The notes: generated by a model from the letters alone, not told the origin. Positions 25,324 through 34,333 are shown, counted from the first letter of the stretch. The stretch is DNA of 64,000 nucleotides from Pseudobutyrivibrio sp. ACV-2 (GCF_900107545.1 NZ_FNQZ01000009.1:62001-126000); one strand, 5' to 3'. Numbers and translations: made by a program.

Positions 25324-27018
25324 ATGCATAACAAGAGTGTTTTTAAGAAACTATTATCATTTGCTTTAGCTTCTGGAATCGTTTTCGGCGGATTTGGATT
25401 AAATGCTACAGAAGTAGAAGCTGCAACAAATAGTTATGGACTGGCTACCAATATCAAAGATGGCAACATTTTGCACTGCTTTGACTGGACCTATCAGCAG
25501 ATAATTGATGAACTTCCAAATATCGCTGCTGCCGGTTTCACATCTATCCAAACTTCTCCAGCACAGCCAGCCAATTCATCCAGCGGATCAGCTTGGTATT
25601 ATCTCTATCAGCCAAACGGATTTTATGTGGCAAACGCAGGCCTTGGCTCTGAAGCCGACCTTAAGAGACTATGTAGCGCAGCTGACAACTATGGCATTAA
25701 AGTAATTGTGGATGTTGTGGCAAACCATTTAGCAGGGGACCACACAAACATCGATAACAGCCTTAGAGATTCTCAATATTGGCACAACTTATCATCAGGA
25801 ATTGACTACAACAATCGTTACGAAATCACTCATAAAGACATCGGTATGGCAGATTTGAATTCTGAACACCCTTATGTACAGGAAAAAGTGAGAAACTATA
25901 TTTCTCAGCTTAAATCAGATGGCGTTGACGGAATCAGATGGGATGCAGCAAAACACATTTCACTTCCATCAGAATCATGCGGCTTTTGGAGTAGTGTAAT
26001 CGATAGTTCTCTTTTCAATTACGGCGAAATCTTAGATACTCCTGTAGGAGGAAACACATCATTAGCAAATAGTCTCATGAGCGAATACACCGACTATATG
26101 TCTGTTTTAGACTCAGTTTACAGTTCAACTGTTATGGGTGCTTTCAAGAACGGCACTGTTCCTACCTCTTATGGTAGCTGGGTAAATGTCAGCGGCATCG
26201 ATGACAACGAACTGGTTTATTTTGCAGAAAGTCACGATACATTCTCAAATGATGAAACTGAAGAAGGTTGGACAAAATATATTGACCAGAACAAGGTTGA
26301 TAGAGCTTATGCCATCCTTGGAGCTAAGTCAAATTCATCAGCACTTTATTTCTCAAGACCTTCTGCGACAAACAAGCACTCAATCAAAATTGGTGCAAAG
26401 GGCAGCACTCACTTTAAGAGCAAGGAAGTAGCTGCTGTAAACAAGCTTCACAATGAATGTGTAGGTCAAAAGGAATATTATAGCACCTCTGGAAATACTG
26501 CTATCCTCTCTAGAGAAACTGGCGCTTCAATCGCACTAGGTTCTGGAAGCAATCAGGATATTACAGTTCAAAATCCAGGCAGCACTCTTCAGCCAGGCAC
26601 TTATAAGGATCAGGTAAGTGGCGGCACATTTACAGTTACAGACTCACAGATTAAAGGACATATTGGTTCAACAGGTATTGCTGTTTTACTTAAAGACTCT
26701 AATCCTAATCCTGTGATTAAGGATATGACACTTTATTTTTCAAACAACTATAATTGGAACAATGTGTATGCATATGCATGGGGTGGTTCTGCAGATATGA
26801 ATTGGCCAGGACAGGCAATGACATATGTGACAAAGAACAACTACAACGAATCAATTTATTCGATTACAGTTCCAACCGACATCACTGGTTTAATTTTTAG
26901 TGATGGAAACGGAAATCAGACTATAGATTTAAAGGACGGCTTCACTGACGGACTTGGCTACTATATTTCCGGCAATTCAAGTGATAAGTATAGTGTAGGT
27001 ACATATACTTATAAATAA
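25324..27018 (+). CDS. Secreted alpha-amylase (GH13) with starch-binding module
   Basis: About 564 residues. A signal peptide ends after VEAA. The GH13 barrel follows, with KVIVDVVANHLAGDH (region I), DGIRWDAAKH (region II, nucleophile Asp), FNYGEILD (region III, acid/base Glu) and FAESHDTF (region IV, Asp). The arrangement resembles the Bacillus subtilis AmyE type (GH13_28). After the barrel, about residues 470-564 (MTLYFSNNYNWNNVYAYAW, WPGQAMTYV) match a CBM26-type starch-binding module. GGGAGG is 8 bp before the ATG. It hydrolyses alpha-1,4 links of starch outside the cell. No sortase signal is seen, so it is probably released. Confidence 0.95.
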   Translation: MHNKSVFKKLLSFALASGIVFGGFGLNATEVEAATNSYGLATNIKDGNILHCFDWTYQQIIDELPNIAAAGFTSIQTSPAQPANSSSGSAWYYLYQPNGFYVANAGLGSEADLKRLCSAADNYGIKVIVDVVANHLAGDHTNIDNSLRDSQYWHNLSSGIDYNNRYEITHKDIGMADLNSEHPYVQEKVRNYISQLKSDGVDGIRWDAAKHISLPSESCGFWSSVIDSSLFNYGEILDTPVGGNTSLANSLMSEYTDYMSVLDSVYSSTVMGAFKNGTVPTSYGSWVNVSGIDDNELVYFAESHDTFSNDETEEGWTKYIDQNKVDRAYAILGAKSNSSALYFSRPSATNKHSIKIGAKGSTHFKSKEVAAVNKLHNECVGQKEYYSTSGNTAILSRETGASIALGSGSNQDITVQNPGSTLQPGTYKDQVSGGTFTVTDSQIKGHIGSTGIAVLLKDSNPNPVIKDMTLYFSNNYNWNNVYAYAWGGSADMNWPGQAMTYVTKNNYNESIYSITVPTDITGLIFSDGNGNQTIDLKDGFTDGLGYYISGNSSDKYSVGTYTYK

Positions 27019-27036
27019 CAACTCCTTCATTTTTAA

Positions 27037-27071
27037 AGGCTGCTATGAAAATTTACGTTTCATAGCAGCCT
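27037..27071 (+). terminator. Terminator after the amylase gene
   Basis: AGGCTGCTATGAAA pairs perfectly with TTTCATAGCAGCCT across a 7-nt loop and is followed by TTTATTATT. Confidence 0.88.
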
Positions 27072-27086
27072 TTATTATTCCCCTTT

Positions 27087-27965
27087 TTACAGGTCAAATA
27101 TGCTCATCTGAGAATACTTCTCTGGCAGTTCATTCATATATCTAAAGCAGTCCTCCGGGTTTGACAAAATGCCATTTGCTTTACAGATTTTTTGAAATAG
27201 CATTCTTAATTCTTTGGCGTTAGGGCTTGGCAGCTCGTACGCATTTCCGTACTGCTTAATATATCTTTCCTTCATCCCAGGAAAATATTTATCTAGTGCT
27301 GCATAATAATACTCTCTATCTCCCTCACGAAGGGTCAGTCCCATTCCAAAATCAATAATCCCCTTTACACCAATGCGAATGCATTCATTTAAAATGGCTG
27401 TGATGTTTTCTTCAGTATCATTTATGAATGGAAGTATGGGAGTTATCCAGACAACAGTGGGTATGCCCCTCTTTTGCATTTCTTCTAACACCTCAATGCG
27501 TCGCTTTGTATTACAGACATTGGGTTCTAATATTTTGCACAAATCATCATCGTAGGTGGTCAGTGTCATCTGGACCACACATTTTGCAGTCTGATTTATT
27601 TCATCCAAAAGGTCTAGATCCCTCATAATCTTATCCGACTTGGTCTGTATAGCCAGCCCAAAGCCGTATTGCTTTATGATTTCAAGACACCTTTTTGTCA
27701 GACCTAGTTCCTCTTCGCAGTGCATATATGGGTCCGACATGGCACCTGTTCCAATCATGCATCGGTGCTTTTTTGATTTAAGTGCCCGCTCTAACAGCTC
27801 AGGTGCATTTTGCTTTACCTCAATATCCTCAAATGGATGAGTGAACTGATAGCACTTGCTTCGGCTGTCACAATATATACAGCCATGTGTGCATCCTCGA
27901 TATATGTTCATTCCGCAATGACCACCGCTGGTTGCCAGTATTCCTTTTGCATCTACGAAGTGCAT
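27087..27965 (-). CDS. Radical SAM protein (spore-photoproduct-lyase-like family)
   Basis: About 292 residues. The SAM/iron-sulfur motif is CTHGCIYC (CxxxCxxC) early in the protein, followed by TGAMSDPYMHCEEEL and IQTKSDKIMRDLDLL, typical of the SPL-family/Rv2578c-like group of radical SAM enzymes. The substrate is unknown. Start: ATG at 27965 preceded by GGAGGGGG; the frame remains open upstream to 28088, but that part is AT-rich and lacks a ribosome site. It marks the core-genome edge before the accessory region. Confidence 0.85.
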   Translation of the reverse strand: MHFVDAKGILATSGGHCGMNIYRGCTHGCIYCDSRSKCYQFTHPFEDIEVKQNAPELLERALKSKKHRCMIGTGAMSDPYMHCEEELGLTKRCLEIIKQYGFGLAIQTKSDKIMRDLDLLDEINQTAKCVVQMTLTTYDDDLCKILEPNVCNTKRRIEVLEEMQKRGIPTVVWITPILPFINDTEENITAILNECIRIGVKGIIDFGMGLTLREGDREYYYAALDKYFPGMKERYIKQYGNAYELPSPNAKELRMLFQKICKANGILSNPEDCFRYMNELPEKYSQMSIFDL

Positions 27966-27992
27966 GGTACTTCCCCCTCCTGATGGTATAAC

Positions 27993-28023
27993 TCTATATA
28001 ATCTATATACTACTATATAATCA
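27993..28023. repeat. AT-rich CTATATAAT repeat, first site
   Basis: TCTATATAATCTATATAC is followed by TACTATATAATCA, upstream of the radical SAM gene. The same words recur at 43564-43617. It may serve as several overlapping -10 elements or be a short mobile repeat. Confidence 0.5.
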
Positions 28024-28285
28024 TTATCGCACCAATATTTTAAGCGGAAGTTATGGAGAATCAACAAAATCCGTTTCCAAGCAGGCACCAGCCGCGTTTA
28101 CCAATTCAGCAGGAATTCTTTCATTTGTAAAATATACAAGTATAATTTTGTCTAGGTACTTTGAAAATGGAATAATGAAGTGATCCTTAGGCCTGCATTT
28201 TATCTATTCCCTTTAATGTTATGGAGTCCATCATAATAAGCTTTGTATCGATAATAGGTACGCCTACTCATTCCTGTGGAATTCA

Positions 28286-28557
28286 TTATCTCGGTAATTC
28301 AGCTTGTGTCATATCTGCATCAATCCTCGCTTGCAAGAGAGCTGCCTGAATCTGATATTCTAGTTCTAAAGATTCCCATTCTTTTTTTAATCAGGATTCT
28401 TCAAATCTTTTGCCAGTCTTCTTTGAAAATCACTTTTTTCTCCATTACCATACCTCCCATAGTAGTCCGCTCGTCTAAACTTTGCCAACTCTATCTCCGA
28501 TTTAGGAGTCTTATTTGTTTTCTTAGTAAATCCATTTGTTATTGCCGTAAAATTGGA
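28286..28557 (-). pseudogene. HigB-HigA-like toxin-antitoxin remnant
   Basis: From 28557 leftward, a frame reads NGFTKKTNKTPKSEIELAK then RRADYYGRYG, which is the C-terminal signature of HigB/RelE-type mRNA-cleaving toxins. Without a stop it runs into DFQRRLAKDLKNPD, then TAA, then KKEWESLELEYQIQAALLQ and ARIDADMTQAELPR before another stop. That is the N-terminal half of the matching HigA-type antitoxin, broken by an in-frame stop and truncated before its helix-turn-helix. The toxin lacks its first half, cut exactly where the IS66 remnant begins. The locus is dead. Confidence 0.7.
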
Positions 28558-28559
28558 TG

Positions 28560-28772
28560 TTCCATGACACTGTAAATGGAGCCAAGGCAAGCTGTATCAT
28601 TTACAGCATGGTTCAAACGGCAAGAATGAATAATCTCAATGTAGAAGAGTATTTTAAATACATCCTGGAAAACTGTCGTGGTAAAAAATCTCTCAGTAAA
28701 AAAGATGCAAAAAAATTTTTGCCATGGTCACCAAGTTTACCAGAGAATCTAAAAAATCCAGCAAAGGCTTAA
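28560..28772 (+). pseudogene. IS66 transposase C-terminal remnant
   Basis: About 70 residues: NGAKASCIIYSMVQTARMNN, then LNVEEYFKYILENC and KKFLPWSPSLPENLKN. This corresponds to the conserved C-terminal end of IS66-type transposases (GAxASAxxYSxxETAKxNGL, LPW). The catalytic part and both ends of the element are missing. It abuts the truncated HigB remnant head-on, so the IS66 insertion or its later deletion probably destroyed the toxin gene. Its stop codon lies inside a terminator hairpin. Confidence 0.75.
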
Positions 28773-28797
28773 AATAGCCTGTCGCTGGATTTTTTTA
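28755..28797 (+). terminator. Hairpin terminator at the IS66 remnant end
   Basis: AATCCAGC, AGGC, loop, GCCT, GCTGGATT pair with short internal bulges, then seven T residues. Confidence 0.7.
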
Positions 28798-28875
28798 TTG
28801 TACTTATATGTGTCTTTGCTTGAACGTTTACGAAAGAACTCAAACCTTAATTGGGTATCTTTCCTTTTGATTGCT

Positions 28876-29655
28876 TTAATTCAGCTTACTACTGCTACAG
28901 TATGGAACCTGGTTCTGCCAAAACGATATAACTTTTGAAGTATCAGGGTCAATATAAAACAAATAAGTTGTACCAGTGCTTATATAATAACCAGTCCATT
29001 CTGCATTCTTAAATGTCCTAGGATAATATGTGTACTTCAGCAATGTGCAATGTATCAATTCATGATTTTCATCTGTAATTGAGTCCTCTGTTTCTTCAAA
29101 ATCAACACTTTCAAAGTTTTCTTCAGCTAATGCAATCACATCATCCTTACTCATTTCTAGTATCTCTTGATAACTCATTCCGTTTAGATAGTGGCTATAA
29201 GTAGCTGCTGAAAAAGTACATACATTAACTATTGGTAACTGCGAAATCGGTGTCTCCTCATCATAGCAATTATATACATCTAACTCTATCCACTCGTTTC
29301 CATCTCTATAGATCATCACTCTATCCTTATAATCCACAAGTCTGTTTGGATCATATGGTTCCTTATCATCCATAAAGTCATAGGTATAATCTACTTCTGA
29401 TTCTTCAACCTTTTTAAGAGCTTCCTCTAGTGTCATTCCTGGTACATAGAGAACATCATCAACTTGAACTGCTCTATCCGAAACACTATAATTTGACCAT
29501 TCTGCAGAAGCAGCATAGTGCTTATATTCTCCTGGTGTACCTGTTACAGATTCCTCATTCTCGGAAGCCAACTCTGCATTGTTCGAATCTTTACACCCTG
29601 TAAAGCTTAATACACATAGTAACACACAAAAAATAGTTATAATTTTCTTTATCAT
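28876..29655 (-). CDS. Predicted lipoprotein, last gene of the sigma-fusion operon
   Basis: 259 residues. A lipoprotein signal peptide with lipobox SFTGC (Cys about 21) is followed by an acidic, Tyr- and Glu-rich domain with no family I recognise. Segments such as YVPGMTLEEALKKVEESEVDY recall small PASTA/penicillin-binding-like or DUF repeats only weakly. It is predicted to sit outside the membrane. It is 28 bp downstream of a small membrane protein and shares the operon started by the ECF sigma fusion, so a role in sensing or responding to an envelope condition is inferred. Confidence 0.65.
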   Translation of the reverse strand: MIKKIITIFCVLLCVLSFTGCKDSNNAELASENEESVTGTPGEYKHYAASAEWSNYSVSDRAVQVDDVLYVPGMTLEEALKKVEESEVDYTYDFMDDKEPYDPNRLVDYKDRVMIYRDGNEWIELDVYNCYDEETPISQLPIVNVCTFSAATYSHYLNGMSYQEILEMSKDDVIALAEENFESVDFEETEDSITDENHELIHCTLLKYTYYPRTFKNAEWTGYYISTGTTYLFYIDPDTSKVISFWQNQVPYCSSSKLN

Positions 29656-29683
29656 GTTTATTCTCTCCTCAGTATATATAAAT

Positions 29684-30139
29684 CTACCCTTCCATTTGAA
29701 TTATCTCCTGACATCCACGATACGCTCTTAATAAAAATACTCCACTAATTAATATTCCAGAAAAGGGAAAAACATAGTAAAATGCACATAAAAAACTTAC
29801 TACAAAACCAGCATACAAATAAGCACTCAGGAATGAAAAAACAAATCCATCACCGCCTTGTTCCCATCCTCTAATCCAAGCGTTCTTAATCAAAGATAAA
29901 AAGTATATCATTTTATCAAGTCCCATAATTAAAATAATAATAGTACTGGTTATACCAAATATAATAGGTAAATTAGCATATACACCCGGAGTAATACGGG
30001 AAAACTTTAAAGAAAAGATAAGTGAAACAATAGATGCAGCAAATGCAATCATCCATCTTTTCTTTCTCATCTCAAATTTATCAATAAACTCCTGTGCCAT
30101 CTCAGCATTTTCAATTACTACTCCATTAAACTTTGTCAT
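29684..30139 (-). CDS. Small membrane protein of unknown function (four helices)
   Basis: 151 residues. A basic N-terminal amphipathic start (MAQEFIDKFEMRKKRW) is followed by about four hydrophobic helices. No family is recognised. AAAGGAAAA precedes the ATG. It is the fourth gene of the operon, which encodes three consecutive membrane proteins and a lipoprotein behind a sigma factor. It may belong to a membrane complex made by these genes. Confidence 0.6.
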   Translation of the reverse strand: MTKFNGVVIENAEMAQEFIDKFEMRKKRWMIAFAASIVSLIFSLKFSRITPGVYANLPIIFGITSTIIILIMGLDKMIYFLSLIKNAWIRGWEQGGDGFVFSFLSAYLYAGFVVSFLCAFYYVFPFSGILISGVFLLRAYRGCQEIIQMEG

Positions 30140-30177
30140 ATTATTTTCCTTTCAAATTATTAATTCAATAGACATAT

Positions 30178-30822
30178 TTATAATCCATACCCTGTAATCA
30201 CGCTCAGCATATGCAATAAATACTTTATTCCTGCCGGAATAAAAACCATAGCCAAAACTAAAATAGCTATACAAATCAAACTCAAAACAATATCTTTTAT
30301 CAATTCAGTGGAAGTCGTTTCTCTTTTGTTAAGCATTGAAACCTTTATCAAGCAAATCTTTGTATCAAAATACTCCCATCCAATATTTTCACTTAAAAGC
30401 CTACCGAAATGATAAATCCACTCAGCAACAAAGTATGCAGGTGTAATATTTATAATTAAAGTAAGAAGCACTAATCCAATAGAAGTTGCTACAAGCTCAT
30501 ATTGAGACATGCCATCTATTTTCATATTTCCCAAAGTTTCAAGCAACTCAATCCACTTATACTTATTAAAGATATTTAACAAATCAAGCAGCGTTGGTAT
30601 GACGCTCCAACGTTGTGGAACAACAATGTTAATAATTACAACTGTCAGCAATGCGCTTGGAATCGCCAACCACTTTAAGTTCTTAACCACAGTCTTGCAT
30701 ATCTTATATAACCCAATAAAAATATACCAAGGCCATAAGATGCCCGCATTCTTTATTATCTTCTCAACAGGAACTTGAGTCTTATCAAGTGTCCCTACCT
30801 CTCTAATTACAATAGGTTCCAT
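30178..30822 (-). CDS. Membrane protein of unknown function (four to five helices)
   Basis: 214 residues. The first 30 residues are cytoplasmic-looking; four or five hydrophobic segments follow, including a C-terminal pair (IVLSLICIAILVLAMVFIPA). Nothing in the sequence identifies the fold. It begins 1 bp after the preceding stop codon, which means tight translational linkage with the upstream 145-residue membrane protein. It is AT-rich like its operon partners. Confidence 0.6.
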   Translation of the reverse strand: MEPIVIREVGTLDKTQVPVEKIIKNAGILWPWYIFIGLYKICKTVVKNLKWLAIPSALLTVVIINIVVPQRWSVIPTLLDLLNIFNKYKWIELLETLGNMKIDGMSQYELVATSIGLVLLTLIINITPAYFVAEWIYHFGRLLSENIGWEYFDTKICLIKVSMLNKRETTSTELIKDIVLSLICIAILVLAMVFIPAGIKYLLHMLSVITGYGL

Positions 30823-30823
30823 T

Positions 30824-31261
30824 CTAATTTCCTCTCTCTATTCCCATTTTTCCTAAAGCTTTATCCATATACCCAAGAGCTTTATCTTCAAAATGATCTG
30901 CAATACTCTCAATAATTCCCACTAAAAATACCAATGGCGTAGCAAGCATCACAGGAATAAATCCAAACAAACTAATAAGAATAGACATGAAAAAGAGAAA
31001 AACAAAGACAGCAAGTATTCCTCCTCCAATAAGTGTTCCAAATGTAATAAGAGCTCCTTTTTCATAAAACATGTCTTCGAATTGCAAAACAGCCAACATA
31101 ATCATTGATACAGGCAAAAGAACAACCATGTACACTTTAACCAATTTCAATAAAGCCTTTCCAAGGCCACAAATCAAAGCATGAACCAAATTTACTATAA
31201 ATGCCATAGTTCCAAACAGACACGCAAGAACTGATGAACTAAACAAAACTATATTTTTCAT
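30824..31261 (-). CDS. Membrane protein of unknown function (three helices)
   Basis: 145 residues. Three hydrophobic segments are visible: FSSSVLACLFGTMAFIVNLV, VYMVVLLPVSMIMLAVL and GGGILAVFVFLFFMSILISL. A final weaker one and an amphipathic C-terminal helix follow (EDKALGYMDKALGKMGI). No recognised domain. It lies 37 bp after the sigma-fusion gene. Three different small membrane proteins in a row suggest a hetero-oligomeric membrane unit; this is inference from gene order only. Confidence 0.6.
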   Translation of the reverse strand: MKNIVLFSSSVLACLFGTMAFIVNLVHALICGLGKALLKLVKVYMVVLLPVSMIMLAVLQFEDMFYEKGALITFGTLIGGGILAVFVFLFFMSILISLFGFIPVMLATPLVFLVGIIESIADHFEDKALGYMDKALGKMGIERGN

Positions 31262-31298
31262 ATATATCTTTCCTATCTACTATTAAAAACATCCTAAT

Positions 31299-33200
31299 TT
31301 ATGATTCATAATGTTGAACCAATTTAAATGTCTCAATCAATTTTCCATCCTTATAAAGTCGTACAGTATCACCGCCATCACATCCAGTTAGTACATAGCC
31401 AATTCCCCCTGGCTGCTGCCAACTTTTCCAAACCTCATATACATTGATACTTGTGGGTTCCAAATGCATATAACCAAAGTTAATATCTTCAGCGGCACCT
31501 TCGATTACACCATCTGGATATACGCCATCATAATCAGTAGATAAACTGATACTTATCATATTCCCTTTATCTGATGTGTATTTACCGGAAATATCAACAT
31601 AATTAGAATCAGCTACAAAGCCTTCATCGATCACTCCAGAATCTACATTATCTTCCGGCATTTCAGCATTTAATTCTGCTTCATTTTCTGAAACATTATA
31701 TTCGTCAATATCTGACTGATTTCCAGATTCCATTACTGCCAATTCCAAATCCTGTGGAATTTCAGGCAAGACTTCATTTGTTCCATTGATTAGTGCAACC
31801 CACTCTTTGCTGTGTTTCTTTGAGTACTCAAAATCCTCCTTTATTCCACGATGTTTTGAAATTAATGTCGTGATATCAACCCAATCAGAACATTCAAAAT
31901 CACTATCTTTTAATTCCAAGTATACCTTTGTAACAGGTTCATCAATATATTCACTGATAGGGCATTCCTCGTCATTTACAAATACACTATAATCCATAAA
32001 ATCCATACTATTTACAGTATTATCTTCTTCAACCCAACCTATGGTATATCTGCCATGAAAATTACCTTCAGTATCTGTCATTCCTAAAAATGTCTTATCA
32101 AATGTTAAATATGTAATTCCATCAAATGATTTTGCATACAGATGCGGTGTTTTTCCATCCTCATATAGATTGCTTAATCCGCCTGAAAAATAATCACTCA
32201 TATCCACAAACGGCTCTGATGAAGTAGTAATATAAAATTTAGTTTCCTGTTCCTGTGTATCCTCATAAGTAACAATAGCTTCTCCCCAATTAATTGCAAC
32301 ATATGAACCTTGATTATAAAAATCTATAAAAACATGATTCAACTCAGTTTCAGAATCTTTATTATTCAGATAAACACCAGTACCAACTCCTCCTGCTAAA
32401 ACTACTGCCGCAGTCACTCCAGCAATAACACCCTTTGTAGAGATAGTTGTCCCACCAATAGCCAAACCAGCCTTTGTAGCACCTGCAGCTGTTGTTAATG
32501 TTGCAGTTCCTTTTGCGGCTCCAACACCACTAAGCACAGAACTTGCTGCTGGTACAGCAACTTCGCATGCAAGTGCATCCTTCTTGAAAAGTGCAAAGAA
32601 GAATACCATTGGAAGAAGACCATAGAGCTTAGTTCCCTTCTTTTCAAGTTCAAGAACCTTATCCTTAATCTTGTTACGTCCATAGTTAAGACGGCTCTTA
32701 ACTGTATTCTCTGAAACACCTAATGTCTCAGCAATCTCCTTAACAGACATTTCTTCCATATAAAACATTGTGATACACATTCTCTGCTCATCAGAAAGTT
32801 CAGCCATCATCTCTCTGATTAATCTTGAAGTCTCCTGCTGGTCAATTGCCAATTCGGGACATGTATCAACCCTGTCATCCTCAAAAGTATCACTAATATC
32901 ACCCTCGTCTTCGTTCCCTGTTTCAGAGAATAACACTGGATTCTTTTTCTTTAATTCATTTAAAGAACGTGTGGTAACAATTCTGCCAAACCATGCTTCA
33001 AACTTTGATACTTCCTCTAACTGTTCTAAATTTTGAAATGCTTTTATATATGAATCCTGTAAAACATCCTGTGCAAGATCCTCATTCTTAAGATATTTAA
33101 GAGCTATGTAATAACTCTTCTGATAGGTATTCTCATACAAATATGTAATTCCTTCATTATTGCCTTCCTTGGCTAGTGCTACCGCACGTAGTATATCCAT
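31299..33200 (-). CDS. ECF sigma factor fused to membrane segment and extracellular domain
   Basis: 633 residues. Residues 1-190 are a sigma-70 family factor: region 2 (LYENTYQKSYYIALKYLK, then DLAQDVLQDSYIKAFQNLEQL) and region 4 (LSDEQRMCITMFYMEEMSV, then EIAETLGVSENTVKSRLNYG). Hydrophobic stretches follow (LLPMVFFFALF; VIAGVTAAVVLAGGVGTGVYL near residue 270), then about 350 acidic residues predicted outside the cell. Instead of a separate anti-sigma factor, the sensor or anchor appears to be on the same chain, so the sigma part may stay membrane-tethered until released by proteolysis. It leads an operon of three membrane proteins and a lipoprotein. AGTAGGAGG precedes the ATG and overlaps the stop codon of a short upstream frame. 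Confidence 0.85.
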   Translation of the reverse strand: MDILRAVALAKEGNNEGITYLYENTYQKSYYIALKYLKNEDLAQDVLQDSYIKAFQNLEQLEEVSKFEAWFGRIVTTRSLNELKKKNPVLFSETGNEDEGDISDTFEDDRVDTCPELAIDQQETSRLIREMMAELSDEQRMCITMFYMEEMSVKEIAETLGVSENTVKSRLNYGRNKIKDKVLELEKKGTKLYGLLPMVFFFALFKKDALACEVAVPAASSVLSGVGAAKGTATLTTAAGATKAGLAIGGTTISTKGVIAGVTAAVVLAGGVGTGVYLNNKDSETELNHVFIDFYNQGSYVAINWGEAIVTYEDTQEQETKFYITTSSEPFVDMSDYFSGGLSNLYEDGKTPHLYAKSFDGITYLTFDKTFLGMTDTEGNFHGRYTIGWVEEDNTVNSMDFMDYSVFVNDEECPISEYIDEPVTKVYLELKDSDFECSDWVDITTLISKHRGIKEDFEYSKKHSKEWVALINGTNEVLPEIPQDLELAVMESGNQSDIDEYNVSENEAELNAEMPEDNVDSGVIDEGFVADSNYVDISGKYTSDKGNMISISLSTDYDGVYPDGVIEGAAEDINFGYMHLEPTSINVYEVWKSWQQPGGIGYVLTGCDGGDTVRLYKDGKLIETFKLVQHYES

Positions 33201-33201
33201 A

Positions 33202-33324
33202 CTATCCTCCTACTACTTCTAAAATCTTTTTCAATATTTTCTCCGCTTGATACTTTGATAAAAACTGAGTATTCATTTCACTTTTAACCAACGAATAAAA
33301 GAAATTCATTGGATTAGGGTCCAT
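33202..33324 (-). CDS. Possible 40-residue leader peptide of the sigma-fusion gene
   Basis: The frame reads MDPNPMNFFYSLVKSEMN, then TQFLSKYQAEKILKKILEV, ending VVGG. Its TAG sits in the ribosome site of the sigma-fusion gene, leaving 1 bp before that ATG. The best ribosome site, AAGAGGTGA, lies before an ATG a few codons further upstream in another frame (MNKNGP, stop). Loss of one A from the run of five A near 33325 would join the two into a 43-residue protein. Coding is plausible but unproven. Confidence 0.4.
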   Translation of the reverse strand: MDPNPMNFFYSLVKSEMNTQFLSKYQAEKILKKILEVVGG

Positions 33325-33545
33325 TTTTATTCATTCAAAATCACCTCTTTTCTTGCCCTCATACTAATAAGACAATTCAAAAAGTGATTAGGTTTTAAAA
33401 AAATAAAAAAAATTTTAAAAAAATTTTTTCTTATGCTAAAACCAGAAAAAAACGCGAAAACATTAGAAATTCTATCATCCTCCCAAAATCAAAATCAACG
33501 AAAATTCACAGAATGTTCACATTTTCAGCAGATGAAACAAAAAAA

Positions 33546-33587
33546 AGAGGGAGAATACGGTAATAAATCTACCGGCATTCTTCCTCT
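33546..33587 (-). terminator. Terminator after the yitT remnant
   Basis: AGAGG-AGAAT-CGGTA pairs with TACCG-ATTCT-CCTCT with single mismatches, and leftward ends in TTTTTT. The 220 bp from here to the sigma-fusion leader is very AT-rich with long A and T runs; no promoter could be fixed. Confidence 0.7.
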
Positions 33588-33608
33588 TTGAGTATTATGC
33601 AACAATAT

Positions 33609-33985
33609 TTATAAATACTTTTTCTGCTCTGTAAATCCTCGTCCCTTTACCTCAGATACACGACTGACAATAATAAATGCCTCCGGATCTATTTGGTGGA
33701 CAAGTCGTTCTGCCTTTGCAAGCTCACGTGTAGAAACGATTGAAAGGCAAATCTCTGTATCTTTACCAAGATATCCTGTGCGACCATACATAACTGTAAC
33801 TCCGCGGTCCACATCCTGAAGAAGTCTTATCCAGTGTCATGGTGTAAATGACAACTAAAATAATGCCATAAAGCACTAATCTGTGATCAGTAAAAATAGC
33901 CTGAACACCAAGAATAATAATATCGCACACCCACATAAGACACCTGAAATAGATGTGCCGAAAAATTTATTCATAACAATTGGTA
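33609..33985 (-). pseudogene. YitT-family membrane protein remnant
   Basis: The last 67 residues (DRGVTVMYGRTGYLG, ICLSIVSTRELAKAERL, IDPEAFIIVSRVSEVKGRGF) are the C-terminal DUF2179 domain of YitT-like membrane proteins. Upstream pieces in other frames (MNKFFGTSISG, DHRLVLYGIILVVIYTMTLD) belong to the last membrane helices, so at least two frameshifts are present. The N-terminal half is gone, replaced by a TetR fragment. Non-functional. Confidence 0.75.
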
Positions 33986-33989
33986 TATT

Positions 33990-34333
33990 ACCGATACATG
34001 TGTTATCCCGTTTGCTTCATCAGGATATTCTCTGTCAAATAACGTTAATGCCGCATCCAGTATCTTCTCTTTGGTAGACATATCTTTCTCCATCAGCTCA
34101 GCTACTGCATCATTTACAATATCCTGTCCCCACTGCTTATGGTAATCGCACTTATGACCTGTGGTACCGGTGGGATGCTCGCAGGCATAATAAAAATAAT
34201 CTCTATAAGTACCACCTTTTGGATGTCTCTTACGATTTACATTGCCGTACATATTGGCACCACATCCTGGGCACTTTAAGATACCTGTCAAAATATGTTC
34301 ACGTTCAAGGCTATGCGTCTTAACGCGCTTCAC
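33990..34333 (-). pseudogene. Serine-recombinase zinc-ribbon fragment joined to a TetR fragment
   Basis: Residues 1-82 (HILTGILKCPGCGANMYGNV, then YFYYACEHPTGTTGHKC) are the zinc beta-ribbon domain of large serine recombinases, with four Cys as CPGC...C...C. The same frame then changes to MSTKEKILDAALTLFDREYPD, which is the start of a TetR-type regulator. The frame ends soon after. Neither part is complete. It is one of three separated recombinase fragments in this region. Confidence 0.7.

Noticed and set aside
28150-28285. Short frame NSTGMSRRTYYRYKAYYDG resembling a recombinase helix-turn-helix
   Set aside because: Only about 30 residues with a generic pattern; too short to assign to a family.
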